IMG/VR virus record: IMGVR_UViG_3300012920_000331 | Coordinates: 1-21,614 of that record | Direction: 5' to 3' (one strand) | Source of the DNA: a virus | DNA: 21,614 bases | Shown here: piece by piece, positions 1 through 5,902 of the stretch | Layout of the letters: every line of letters begins with the position of its first letter | Position numbering within the stretch: position 1 is the stretch's first letter | Made by a program: the position numbers and the translations under genes | The notes under the pieces: generated by a model | The model's database searches: none | The model's input: only the letters and a program-made list of their open reading frames with translations | Told to the model about the DNA's origin: nothing

Positions 1-1
1 C

Positions 2-766
2 AATACAGATCAATATCAATACAAGTATTTGGAAGAAACTACTTTCACTAACAATGGTGCAGAAGTAGCAGAAGGATCAGCTTTCGGCGAAAGTGCTTTA
101 GCTTTCACAGAAAGAACAGAAGAGATCAGAAAATTTGGTGTTTCTATACCTGTTACAGAAGAACTGCTTGCTGATGTATCAGCAGTACAGGGCTACTTAG
201 ATAGCAGACTAAGAACAATGCTTGAACTTAGATTGTCCGATGTATTAATCGGGGGATCAGGATCAGCGCCAATAATTCGTGGTATCTTAAACAAATCAGG
301 AATTAACACTTTTGATTATTCATCTTTTTCAGGAAACTTGAAGAGAATTGGACAAATTTATCAGGCAATTACAGAAATCCGAAAGGACGCCTTTATAGAG
401 CCTGACGCAATTCTTATGCACCCTTCTGATTGGTATGATGTAGTAACAGAAGTAAACGCCGTAACAACTTCAGGCGCATTACAACCACTATTCGTGGGCG
501 CAGGTATGATGAACGGCGCACCGCAAGCAAGTATATGGGGTGTACCTGTAGTTCCAACAACAGCTATTTCAGCAGGAACAGCGTTAGTTGGTGCTTTCGG
601 TGGCGGACAAGCAGTTCACATAGTTTCAAGACAGGGTATTGAAGTATCTATGTCTGATAGCCATGATGACTTCTTCACAAAAGATAAAGTCATGATGAAA
701 GCTAGCATGAGATTAGGTTTCCCTATTTATAGGGCTACTGCTTTCTGTTCAATAACTAACTTTTAA
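2..766 (+). CDS. Major capsid protein, HK97 fold (5' end outside window)
   Basis: This is the C-terminal part of an HK97-type major capsid protein (phage_capsid family), the subunit of the icosahedral head shell. The frame is open to the first base of the window, so the true start lies upstream; the TTG at 29 is only an internal Leu codon. The sequence GVSIPVTEELLADVSA, the following long helix, and the later segment DAILMHPSDWYDV are typical of the P- and A-domain regions of this family. The end (FPIYRATAFCSI) matches the usual C-terminal strand of the family. Portal and protease genes would be expected just upstream. It is followed by a strong hairpin at 793-816. GATC sites are frequent in the first 300 bases and absent from about 290 to 780. 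Confidence 0.93.
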   Translation, partial: NTDQYQYKYLEETTFTNNGAEVAEGSAFGESALAFTERTEEIRKFGVSIPVTEELLADVSAVQGYLDSRLRTMLELRLSDVLIGGSGSAPIIRGILNKSGINTFDYSSFSGNLKRIGQIYQAITEIRKDAFIEPDAILMHPSDWYDVVTEVNAVTTSGALQPLFVGAGMMNGAPQASIWGVPVVPTTAISAGTALVGAFGGGQAVHIVSRQGIEVSMSDSHDDFFTKDKVMMKASMRLGFPIYRATAFCSITNF

Positions 767-792
767 TAGATAGTTAAAATGGTTTTGATGTC

Positions 793-816
793 GCACTCGT
801 CTTATAAGGCGGGTGC
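793..816 (+). other. RNA hairpin between capsid gene and next gene
   Basis: A 10-bp stem (GCACTCGTCT pairing with AGGCGGGTGC, including two G-U pairs) closes a TATA loop. No U-tract follows, so it is not a classical intrinsic terminator. A hairpin directly behind the capsid gene could act as an attenuator or as a 3' stability or processing element that keeps capsid mRNA in excess. That role is inferred from position. Confidence 0.55.
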
Positions 817-841
817 GGATCAAACAAAGAAAAGGAAAACA

Positions 842-1039
842 ATGAAACTAAAAAAAGATTTATGGATAAATGATGAAGGTAAAGTCGCCGAAGGTACTGA
901 CGGTCTTCCAAAAGGTTGGGCTAAAGGTAAATTACTTGGTAAGAAAGGCGATGAAATATCTGATCTACAAGCTAAAGAGTGGGGATTAGATAAAGCCAAA
1001 GCGAAAGCGAAGGCACCTGCTGAAAATAAAGCTAAGTAG
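842..1039 (+). CDS. Small Lys-rich protein between capsid and head-tail adaptor genes
   Basis: A 65-residue, strongly basic protein. I chose the ATG at 842 because AAAGGAAAAC sits at ribosome-binding distance; the in-frame ATG at 779 would place the 793-816 hairpin inside the gene. The N-terminal half (MKLKKDLWINDEGKVAEG, then GLPKGWAKG) looks like a small beta unit; the C-terminus is an Ala/Lys tail (KAKAKAKAP). It lies between the capsid gene and the adaptor gene, a place where siphoviruses often carry a small head protein or head fibre/decoration protein. No family is recognised with certainty, and the role is inferred from position only. It vaguely resembles the product at 4431 in having short strands and a Gly-Leu turn. 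Confidence 0.75.
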   Translation: MKLKKDLWINDEGKVAEGTDGLPKGWAKGKLLGKKGDEISDLQAKEWGLDKAKAKAKAPAENKAK

Positions 1040-1044
1040 GACTA

Positions 1045-1662
1045 ATGTCGCACGCGCAATATTGTTCTACTAACGATCTAAAAACAATGATTGGGCTTTC
1101 AGGATCATCACAAGATACAAACTTAACTAATGCTATTAACGCTAGCTCTAGATTAATAGATCAGATTACAGGCAGAGTATTTTTCATAAGTGAGAGCGTG
1201 CAAATAAAATACTTTACGCCTAATAATCCTTTTATCTTAGATGTTCCTGATATAGCTACAACAACAGGATTAATCGTTCAGTTGGATACAACAGACGACG
1301 GATCCTACGATAAAACAATAACACTCGATACAGACTTTTACTTAAAGCCGTTAGATGTAGTAGATCTAGACGGCGATAATGATATTCCCTTCCAAACATT
1401 AGTAATATTTGATCGACGATCTTCAGAAAGGTTTGATCCTGATATTGTAAGAAATATTAAGATCACGGCTAAATGGGGATTTAATGCTGTACCTGACGCG
1501 ATCAAGCAAGCATGTTTATTACAATCATCTAGATTATGGAAAAGAAAAGACAGCCCTTTCTCAACTTATGGATCTTCAGAAACAGGCGAAAGAGAGTTGT
1601 TTCAAAAAATGGATCCTGACGCAAAGACTTTAATAAAACCTTATATCAGACATCGACTTTAG
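1045..1662 (+). CDS. Head-tail connector/adaptor (gp6/gp15-like)
   Basis: A 205-residue protein with the shape of the HK97 gp6 / SPP1 gp15 adaptor family, which forms a ring under the portal and docks the neck and tail. The N-terminal helical part starts with a typical run (YCSTNDLKTMIGL, then NAINASSRLIDQITGRVF), followed by an inserted beta region containing paired Asp residues and a C-terminal helix (PDAIKQACLLQSSRLWKRKDSP) ending near GERELF. The SSRLIDQITGRVF helix and the W-G-P-DAIKQAC-arrangement are the family signals. It begins five bases after the preceding stop, with AGGA close to the ATG, and is followed by the neck gene three bases after its stop. The assignment to the family is firm; the exact ring position is inferred. 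Confidence 0.85.
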   Translation: MSHAQYCSTNDLKTMIGLSGSSQDTNLTNAINASSRLIDQITGRVFFISESVQIKYFTPNNPFILDVPDIATTTGLIVQLDTTDDGSYDKTITLDTDFYLKPLDVVDLDGDNDIPFQTLVIFDRRSSERFDPDIVRNIKITAKWGFNAVPDAIKQACLLQSSRLWKRKDSPFSTYGSSETGERELFQKMDPDAKTLIKPYIRHRL

Positions 1663-1665
1663 ATC

Positions 1666-2199
1666 ATGGCTTTTAGTCAACAATTTAAAGTAACAGGATT
1701 AAACAAAGTAAAAAAGAAAGTTGATCTAGGAAACTTATCTAATAAACCGATCAGATCTTATATGCGTACTTCCGCTTATCTGATCAAGAACAGAGCGCAA
1801 GAAGTAGCACCTGAAGACACAGGCGCACTTAAAAGATCTATTAGATCAACACAGATCAAAAGTAAAGGAAGATTACCGCAACGGATCCAAGTTAGATCAG
1901 ACAGCCCGAAGTCCCCTTTTGTTCATGGCGATCCAAAGAGATCAGGAAAGCTAAAACTATCCGAGCCATTTACTAGATCTAAACCGCACTTTCCACCTGT
2001 AAGGAAACTTCGTGGGTGGGCAGAAAGAAAGTTGGGCGATCCAAACTTAGCTTTCGTAGTTGCTAGATCAATAGCAGAAAAAGGAACACCGCTTGTACCT
2101 TATTTACTGATCGCTGAAAGAGATACTAAGACAGAAAGAAAAGCACTCTTAGTGGATCTAGCGAACGATATTGAGAAACAATTTAAGAAATTAAATTAA
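1666..2199 (+). CDS. Neck/tail-completion protein, HK97 gp10-like
   Basis: A 177-residue basic protein. The segment APEDTGALKRSIR (residues about 48-60) is the hallmark of the HK97 gp10-like family, found in siphoviral neck or head-closure proteins that stabilise the head-tail junction. A long basic stretch follows (FTRSKPHFPPVRKL), and the C-terminal helix ends IEKQFKKLN. It begins three bases after the adaptor stop, without a clear ribosome site, so translational coupling is likely. It is the last gene before the AT-rich control region, which breaks the structural operon; the tail terminator, which would normally follow directly, is found only at 4016. Confidence 0.85.
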   Translation: MAFSQQFKVTGLNKVKKKVDLGNLSNKPIRSYMRTSAYLIKNRAQEVAPEDTGALKRSIRSTQIKSKGRLPQRIQVRSDSPKSPFVHGDPKRSGKLKLSEPFTRSKPHFPPVRKLRGWAERKLGDPNLAFVVARSIAEKGTPLVPYLLIAERDTKTERKALLVDLANDIEKQFKKLN

Positions 2200-2216
2200 A
2201 AAAATAAAATTTTTTT
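2198..2216 (+). terminator. A/T-only hairpin with T-tract after neck gene
   Basis: Seven A residues overlapping the stop codon pair with seven T residues across a TAAAA loop, leaving a T-rich tail before CCC. An all-A/T stem is weak, but equivalents stand directly behind the last gene in the two other control regions (18207 and 21025), which supports a termination or boundary role. Confidence 0.4.
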
Positions 2217-2227
2217 CCCACTCTTTT

Positions 2228-2245
2228 AAGCCTATAAACATTGGG
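2228..2245 (+). repeat. 18-nt intergenic element, copy 1 (forward)
   Basis: AAGCCTATAAACATTGGG. The same 18 bases recur exactly at 21097-21114, and an inverted 16/18 copy lies at 18318-18335. All three are in the control regions ahead of the palindromic promoters. In this copy the ends can also pair (AAGCC with GGCTT) as a short hairpin. Confidence 0.75.
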
Positions 2246-2304
2246 CTTATTCTTTAAAAAACTTCAAATATAGGCTAAATCAGCCATATTAAAAAAAAAG
2301 GTTG

Positions 2305-2333
2305 TTGACTTATTATTTAATCTATGGTTAAAT
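2305..2333 (+). promoter_or_regulatory. Promoter overlapping palindromic operator, copy 1
   Basis: TTGACT (2305-2310) and TTAAAT (2328-2333) are separated by 17 bases, a good sigma-70-type promoter. The spacer and -10 are covered by an imperfect palindrome, ATTTAATCT-A-TGGTTAAAT (2315-2333, two mismatches), related to the better palindromes at 18405 and 21156. The layout suggests a dimeric repressor or activator shared by the three units. Transcription would start near 2340, just ahead of the GAAAGGAAAC ribosome site. Confidence 0.7.
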
Positions 2334-2353
2334 TAAGTATGAAAGGAAACAAT

Positions 2354-2521
2354 ATGAATAACGAAAAAAAATACACATTAGCAGAATTGACAACTTGCTC
2401 TTTTGATCCGACACATATCTTGGTTATCAAAAAAGCATTTGTTAAAGGGGATCAAAAGTTTTGTAGTAAAAATTGTAAAGCTACATACATAAGCGATATG
2501 GAATTAAGTAGAAGTTGGTAA
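2354..2521 (+). CDS. Small Cys-containing protein, first gene of the inserted cassette
   Basis: A 55-residue protein of unknown function. The ATG at 2354 is chosen because GAAAGGAAAC (2341-2350) lies at proper spacing; the ATG at 2339 overlaps the ribosome site itself and the one at 2324 lies inside the promoter palindrome. Same start layout as the genes at 18455 and 21196. It contains a zinc-knuckle-like FCSKNC motif (about residues 36-41) and one more Cys near residue 15, so a small treble-clef or half zinc ribbon is possible. Its placement in a structural operon with its own promoter marks it as an early-type or accessory gene. Confidence 0.7.
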   Translation: MNNEKKYTLAELTTCSFDPTHILVIKKAFVKGDQKFCSKNCKATYISDMELSRSW

Positions 2522-2526
2522 AAAGT

Positions 2527-2889
2527 ATGACAATAAAAACTTCTAAATCTAACACTTTGAAAGGGGGTGTTGTGGGGGTACATTGTAAATCTTGTACTTG
2601 TAGTTTCAGCAGTACAATTCCTAGAGCTATGCGACAGGCGTTGACTATACCTGCTGAAGTTCCTACTAAGCGTGAGCGTAAAGTTCATTGTCCTAGTGGC
2701 GAAACTAAATCTACTTGCGAAGTTTCTGTTTTTACTACAAAAACAAGACTTCGGATTACAACTTGTAAACCGTGTAGCGTAAAGCGTTTCGCTGATCACG
2801 GAAACGGTTGTGATACAGTATTTTATAATTCACTCGATCTTCCGTCAGCCGAAAGGGTTGTCGTAAGATCCGTGCCTTATAAACTGTAG
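2527..2889 (+). CDS. Cys-rich protein of unknown function, probable zinc binder
   Basis: About 120 residues from the ATG at 2527, five bases after the previous stop; no strong ribosome site, so coupling is likely. It holds three Cys clusters: HCKSCTC near residue 20, HCPSG with a Cys nine residues on, and CKPC with NGC further down. Such pairs suggest one or two zinc ribbons. Codon use differs from its neighbours: Arg is often CGT or CGA rather than AGA, and GATC, dense elsewhere, is absent from about 2460 to 2790. That suggests a recent arrival. The frame could be partly fortuitous, but the Cys spacing argues for a real gene. Confidence 0.6.
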   Translation: MTIKTSKSNTLKGGVVGVHCKSCTCSFSSTIPRAMRQALTIPAEVPTKRERKVHCPSGETKSTCEVSVFTTKTRLRITTCKPCSVKRFADHGNGCDTVFYNSLDLPSAERVVVRSVPYKL

Positions 2890-2901
2890 ATCATAAAAAA
2901 A

Positions 2902-2923
2902 TGGCGGGGCTGATCACCCGCCA
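2902..2923. other. GC-rich hairpin with A-run on its left
   Basis: TGGCGGG (2902-2908) pairs perfectly with CCCGCCA (2917-2923) over an 8-base loop. On the + strand the right side is AAAGAAAAT, so it lacks a U-tract there. On the - strand it would be followed by seven T, as in an intrinsic terminator. It may therefore stop antisense transcription or protect the mRNA of the genes that follow. It comes after the stop at 2889 and before the ribosome site of 2949. Confidence 0.5.
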
Positions 2924-2948
2924 AAGAAAATATAAAAGGGGAATAATT

Positions 2949-3191
2949 ATGAGAGAAGAACAAATAAAAAAAGATAAGTTTGTAGAACTTATTGAAAGAA
3001 GAGTGAATAGCTGTACTAATCAAATGAGATTGATCGGCAATCTTGCTAATCAGCATTTATATAGTTACACAGATCTAGAAATAGATTTAATTGAAACTCA
3101 TCTTGAAGAACAACTAAAAAAGAATATAGATCAATTAAGAGCTAGAAAAATAACTCAACCTGATCTATTCGACTTTGAAGAAGGGGAATAA
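2949..3191 (+). CDS. Small acidic helical protein of unknown function
   Basis: 80 residues from the ATG at 2949, preceded by AAAAGGGG; the in-frame ATG at 2901 lies in the hairpin and has no ribosome site. The protein is predicted to be largely helical, with a charged N-terminus (MREEQIKKDKFVELIERR) and a middle helix (DLEIDLIETHLEEQLKKNIDQ). It ends in an acidic tail, DLFDFEEGE. The stop overlaps the start of the next gene (TAATG). The AAAGGGG-type ribosome site recurs for the next genes and again at 21384, unlike the GAAAGGA sites of the structural genes. No family recognised. Confidence 0.75.
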   Translation: MREEQIKKDKFVELIERRVNSCTNQMRLIGNLANQHLYSYTDLEIDLIETHLEEQLKKNIDQLRARKITQPDLFDFEEGE

Positions 3192-3325
3192 TGACACCAT
3201 TAGAAAATATAAAGCAGATCATCGCTCATGACATTACAAGTCATGATCAGATCGATCAGATCAGAACAACTTTAGATCTTAAAGAGATAGATCTAAATTA
3301 TCCAAACTTGAAAGGGGAACTATAA
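3191..3325 (+). CDS. 44-residue protein, translationally coupled
   Basis: A short reading frame from an ATG overlapping the previous stop codon (TAATG), with GAAGGGGAA just upstream inside the preceding gene. The product is MTPLENIKQIIAHDI followed by a helix rich in Ile/Gln/Asp and ends NYPNLKGEL. Its stop is followed immediately by the next ATG. The interior carries a burst of GATC sites (six in 60 bases, 3244-3296). Unknown function; called real because of coupling on both sides and the ribosome site. Confidence 0.6.
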   Translation: MTPLENIKQIIAHDITSHDQIDQIRTTLDLKEIDLNYPNLKGEL

Positions 3326-3457
3326 ATGGATAAAGAAACTATGAGTAAGGAAGAATACGATAAGTTCGTTGAAGAAGGGGATTGGTTTTTAGATGAACAA
3401 GCACCCGACTTTAAAGAGAAGTTATTTAAAGATATGAAAGAAAGGGGAACGATATAA
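3326..3457 (+). CDS. 43-residue acidic protein, translationally coupled
   Basis: Begins directly after the previous stop, with AAAGGGGAAC before the ATG, and its own stop abuts the ATG at 3458. The product (MDKETMSKEEYDKFVEEG, then DWFLDEQAPDFKEKLFKDM) is acidic and amphipathic. Small acidic phage proteins of this kind often bind and block host factors, but nothing specific is recognisable, so the function is open. Confidence 0.6.
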   Translation: MDKETMSKEEYDKFVEEGDWFLDEQAPDFKEKLFKDMKERGTI

Positions 3458-3730
3458 ATGTCAGAAAATTACAAAGTCATAGGATCCATAAGCGTTGTTG
3501 GAACTTATGATGTTGAGAAAGGTAAGTTAGATCAGGTACACAAGATCATAAGAGATGATCTAGAACTAGCTGTAAAAGAACAAGATCAGTTACAAGAAGA
3601 TATCCTGAAAGAAGGTAAGCTAACGCCAACTATCAAACAGGATTACTATCTTGAAGTATCAGACAAAACAGGTTTACTACAATTAACCTTAATGCCTAAT
3701 ATCACACTAGAATTTCAAGAAGTAGAATAA
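3458..3730 (+). CDS. 90-residue alpha/beta protein of unknown function
   Basis: Preceded by AAAGGGGAAC and abutting the previous stop. The N-terminal strand (YKVIGSISVVGTYDV) leads into a helix (KLDQVHKIIRDDLELAVKEQD) and then to two strands (DYYLEVSD, LLQLTLMPNITLEFQEV): a small alpha/beta fold. I do not recognise the family. It is part of the inserted small-gene cassette and is followed after four bases by the next gene. Confidence 0.75.
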   Translation: MSENYKVIGSISVVGTYDVEKGKLDQVHKIIRDDLELAVKEQDQLQEDILKEGKLTPTIKQDYYLEVSDKTGLLQLTLMPNITLEFQEVE

Positions 3731-3734
3731 TATT

Positions 3735-3995
3735 ATGGAATTGAAACGCAGACTATTAGATCTTCAGACTTTCCTTCAGGGCGGATTGTCCGAAGATCTA
3801 AAGTCTTCGATCCAAAAGGATCTAAATAAAAGAGTTAAGATCTTATATTCAATAGAAGGAACTATTGATCTGATCATAGAAGGAAGATCAGTAGATCAAT
3901 GCAATCAGATCTTTAGATCTAAACTTCAGGATCTTAAAGATCGAGTAACGCAGATAGATCATACAGAAATCTACAAGACTATCGAAGGATCCTAG
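3735..3995 (+). CDS. 86-residue helical protein; densest GATC stretch in the window
   Basis: Mostly helical, with leucine-rich segments (MELKRRLLDLQTFLQGGL, and a C-terminal IFRSKLQDLKDRVTQID) compatible with a coiled coil. No family recognised. Upstream TATT-ATG spacing offers no strong ribosome site, so coupling to 3458 is likely. The gene and the 15 bases after it contain 16 GATC sites in about 275 bases where chance predicts about one, and they fall in different codon phases, so the protein sequence seems partly shaped by the DNA motif. It is the last gene of the cassette before the tail terminator. Confidence 0.72.
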   Translation: MELKRRLLDLQTFLQGGLSEDLKSSIQKDLNKRVKILYSIEGTIDLIIEGRSVDQCNQIFRSKLQDLKDRVTQIDHTEIYKTIEGS

Positions 3996-4001
3996 ATCTA
4001 T

Positions 4002-4009
4002 GCTATTAT
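4002..4009 (+). promoter_or_regulatory. Extended -10 promoter, likely leaderless
   Basis: TG-C-TATTAT forms an extended -10 element; six bases separate it from the ATG at 4016, which has no ribosome site. The start point expected about seven bases downstream is the A of the ATG, so the mRNA would be leaderless. It would restart transcription of the tail genes after the inserted cassette. The same arrangement occurs at 14389 and 20390. Confidence 0.5.
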
Positions 4010-4015
4010 CAAGTC

Positions 4016-4426
4016 ATGGCGACTTTGACACAGATCAGATCAGGAATAGCAACGAACATATCGAATAACATCACGATCGTTGATGTTTTTGCTTATGTCC
4101 CCCACCGAGCCGAGCCACCTATAGCAATAGTTGGGGTGCTTGATACCTTAGAATATGATACTACTATGGCTAGGGGATCAGATAAATACTTGATCCCTGT
4201 AAGGCTTTATGTCGCTAATGTTGACGGTCAGGACAGCCAAGAAACTTTAGATCAGTTTATTAAGACTTCAGGAACTAACTCTATGAAGTCTGCAATAGAA
4301 AGCGATCTAACTTTGGGTGGTGTCGCGTCTTCTGTTAGAGTTACAGAAGTAAGAGATTACGGCGCCTTCGAGTTAAATAATACTGACTTACTTGGCGTGG
4401 AATTTGTAGTAGAAGTGATAGGATAG
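4016..4426 (+). CDS. Tail terminator/tail-completion protein
   Basis: 136 residues. The composition and order (helix MATLTQIRSGIATNI, short strands, PPIAIVGVLDTLEYD, then YLIPVRLYVANVDGQDSQETLDQF and a C-terminal strand LLGVEFVVEVIG) fit the gpU/gp17-like tail terminators and the corresponding actinophage minor tail proteins, which cap the tail tube at the head end. The short DSQETLDQF helix after a strand is typical. It lies between the neck genes and the tail-tube genes, as expected. There is no ribosome site; see the extended -10 at 4002. Family assignment rests on layout and fold pattern rather than a unique motif. Confidence 0.68.
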   Translation: MATLTQIRSGIATNISNNITIVDVFAYVPHRAEPPIAIVGVLDTLEYDTTMARGSDKYLIPVRLYVANVDGQDSQETLDQFIKTSGTNSMKSAIESDLTLGGVASSVRVTEVRDYGAFELNNTDLLGVEFVVEVIG

Positions 4427-4430
4427 AAGT

Positions 4431-4604
4431 ATGTATATAGCTACAGTAAATTTAAAAATTAAAGATAAAGAGATCCAAGCAGGCGAAAGCATTGATAAAA
4501 AACCTGCTAAGTGGTTATTAGATCAGGGACTTGTTATCAAAGTTAATGCTAAAGAATATCAAGAACAAAAAATGCAAGAGTTGAATAATAAGGAAGAAGA
4601 ATAA
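4431..4604 (+). CDS. 57-residue small protein in tail operon
   Basis: The ATG at 4431 follows the previous stop by four bases with AGGA upstream. The product begins with a strand (MYIATVNLKIKDKEIQAGE), then a short helix (PAKWLLDQGLVIKV) and a charged tail (NNKEEE). The -EIQAGESI- and -WLLDQGLV- pattern resembles small phage proteins in head-tail regions that look like a mini winged fold; no named family is claimed. It is coupled to the next tiny ORF (stop at 4602-4604, ATG at 4609). Confidence 0.65.
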   Translation: MYIATVNLKIKDKEIQAGESIDKKPAKWLLDQGLVIKVNAKEYQEQKMQELNNKEEE

Positions 4605-4608
4605 TATA

Positions 4609-4695
4609 ATGGGTTACGGAAGATACGGATCAGGATCAGGATCAGGAACTAGAAGAAGAAGACGAAGATCAGGATCAGGAAGAAGGAAAAAATAA
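4609..4695 (+). CDS. 28-residue Gly-Ser/Arg microprotein
   Basis: MGYGRYGSGSGSGT, then six Arg, a second GSG patch and a basic end (RRKK). It is encoded by repeated GGATCA units, so the DNA is also an array of GATC sites (five in 50 bases). The stop overlaps the next ATG (TAATG), and the frame is chained to its neighbours on both sides, which argues for translation. A short Arg-rich tail with a flexible Gly-Ser part could bind nucleic acid in the manner of a protamine, or the ORF may exist for the DNA motif. Function unknown. Confidence 0.5.
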   Translation: MGYGRYGSGSGSGTRRRRRRSGSGRRKK

Positions 4696-4742
4696 TGAAT
4701 TGTTGTGGAAGTTGTCCCGACACATGTAAAGGCGGTCAGTAA
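4695..4742 (+). CDS. 15-residue Cys-rich micropeptide
   Basis: MNCCGSCPDTCKGGQ: four Cys in ten residues, with overlapping start (TAATG with 4609) and overlapping stop (TAATG with the tail-tube gene at 4742). Double start-stop overlap with one of the most highly expressed structural genes suggests it is translated, perhaps as a coupling leader that sets tail-tube output, or as a metal- or disulphide-binding peptide. This is inferred from arrangement alone. Confidence 0.45.
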   Translation: MNCCGSCPDTCKGGQ

Positions 4743-5452
4743 TGGCTTTTAAACATGGTAAGGATAGTAAAGTATTTTTGAACAGCACCGATCTTTCTAG
4801 CTATTTAAATAATGCTGACGCTACAAGATCAGCAGACATCGCAGAAAGTACAACTTTTGGAAAATCAGCTAAGACATACATAGCAGGCGGAAAAGACGGC
4901 ACTATAACTATTGCAGGATTTTTCGACGCAACAGCAGATAGCCCTATTGCAACTAATCTCGGCACAGGTGGTCAAGAATTAGTCATGGGAATTGACGGCG
5001 TTGACGCTACCGATAATGTAAGTTTTGGAAAAGGCAACTTTACTAATTATGGGATTTCAAGTCCTGTAGGCGATATCGTTGCTTTTAATGCTGACTTCCA
5101 ATCTGATGAAGGTATCTTTAATGGTACTGTTCTTGAAAATGCAACTGTTACAGCTACAGGATCAGGAACAGCTAGAGATAATTCAGCAAGTACAGCTAAC
5201 GGGGGTGGCGCTTTTATTATCGTTACTTCTGCTAGTGGAACAAGCCCAACACTAGACGCTAAGATCACTCATAGTGCTGATAACAGTACTTATGCTGATC
5301 TAGTAACATTTACCCAAGCAACTTCAGCAACTAGCGAAGTTAAAGCGGTTGCGAAAGGTACTACAGTAAATAGATATCTTAAAGTCGAATATACAGTAGG
5401 CGGATCTACACCAAGTTTCGCTGTTATAATTGGCTTTGGAAGAAACAATTAA
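4742..5452 (+). CDS. Major tail tube protein A with extra C-terminal domain
   Basis: 236 residues. Residues 1 to about 133 are the tube domain and match the next gene closely: both start MAF-x-HGKDS, share (A)D(I/V)AE(S/T)T and (K)TYI, and have NY-x-ISSPVGD(I/V)VA. Tail tube subunits stack as hexamer rings between head and tip. Residues about 134-236 form an added beta domain (from TVTATGSGTARD to the end, including AKITHSADNSTYADLV), which probably decorates the tail surface; such Ig-like or carbohydrate-binding add-ons are common in tail proteins. It follows the micropeptide with start-stop overlap. The two tube genes lie side by side with 19 bases between. Confidence 0.85.
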   Translation: MAFKHGKDSKVFLNSTDLSSYLNNADATRSADIAESTTFGKSAKTYIAGGKDGTITIAGFFDATADSPIATNLGTGGQELVMGIDGVDATDNVSFGKGNFTNYGISSPVGDIVAFNADFQSDEGIFNGTVLENATVTATGSGTARDNSASTANGGGAFIIVTSASGTSPTLDAKITHSADNSTYADLVTFTQATSATSEVKAVAKGTTVNRYLKVEYTVGGSTPSFAVIIGFGRNN

Positions 5453-5471
5453 GAAAGGATATAGATAAAAA

Positions 5472-5882
5472 ATGGCTTTTGTTCATGGAAAAGATAGTGT
5501 ATTCAAACTAGATAACGCTAGTGGATCACTTACAGATATATCAGCTTTTATAAATAATGTGGACTTTCCTGAAACTGCTGATGTTGCAGAAACAACAGTA
5601 CTTGGGAAGGACAATAAAACATATATTGTTGGATTAAAAGACGCAACTATTTCAATAGGCGGTCTTTTTGATAGTACATTAGACGCAATATTGGGCGTTG
5701 TATTAGGACAATCTGCTACATTAAGTTTTGAATATTCCCCTGAAGGAACAGGATCAGGGGCGATCAAATATACAGGCGAGTGTATTTTAACAAACTATGC
5801 TATTTCTAGCCCTGTCGGCGATGTAGTTGCTTATTCAGCAGATCTACAAGTTTCTGACGCGGTTACTAGAGGTACACACTAA
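5472..5882 (+). CDS. Major tail tube protein B (paralogue without extra domain)
   Basis: 136 residues, a paralogue of the product at 4742 over its whole length (MAFVHGKDS at the start, KTYIVGLKDATISIGGLFDST in the middle, NYAISSPVGDVVAYSADLQ near the end). It lacks the C-terminal beta domain. A GAAAGG ribosome site stands upstream. Two tube subunits could form mixed rings, with the decorated form a minority, or occupy different positions along the tail. The likely origin is a duplication, after which the sequences have diverged strongly. Confidence 0.85.
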   Translation: MAFVHGKDSVFKLDNASGSLTDISAFINNVDFPETADVAETTVLGKDNKTYIVGLKDATISIGGLFDSTLDAILGVVLGQSATLSFEYSPEGTGSGAIKYTGECILTNYAISSPVGDVVAYSADLQVSDAVTRGTH

Positions 5883-5902
5883 ATAAATAGATAGGACGCA
5901 CA

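Noticed and set aside
779-841. Upstream start for the Lys-rich gene at ATG 779
   Set aside because: It would put the 793-816 hairpin in the coding region and has no ribosome site, while ATG 842 has AAAGGAAAAC.
2452-2799. Minus-strand ORF opposite the Cys-rich cassette gene
   Set aside because: Low-complexity Ser/Phe/Thr/Arg product without a start signal, shadow of the + strand frame.
4601-4610. ATAATATAAT before ATG 4609 as a leaderless promoter
   Set aside because: It overlaps the start codon and comes from chained stop and start codons.
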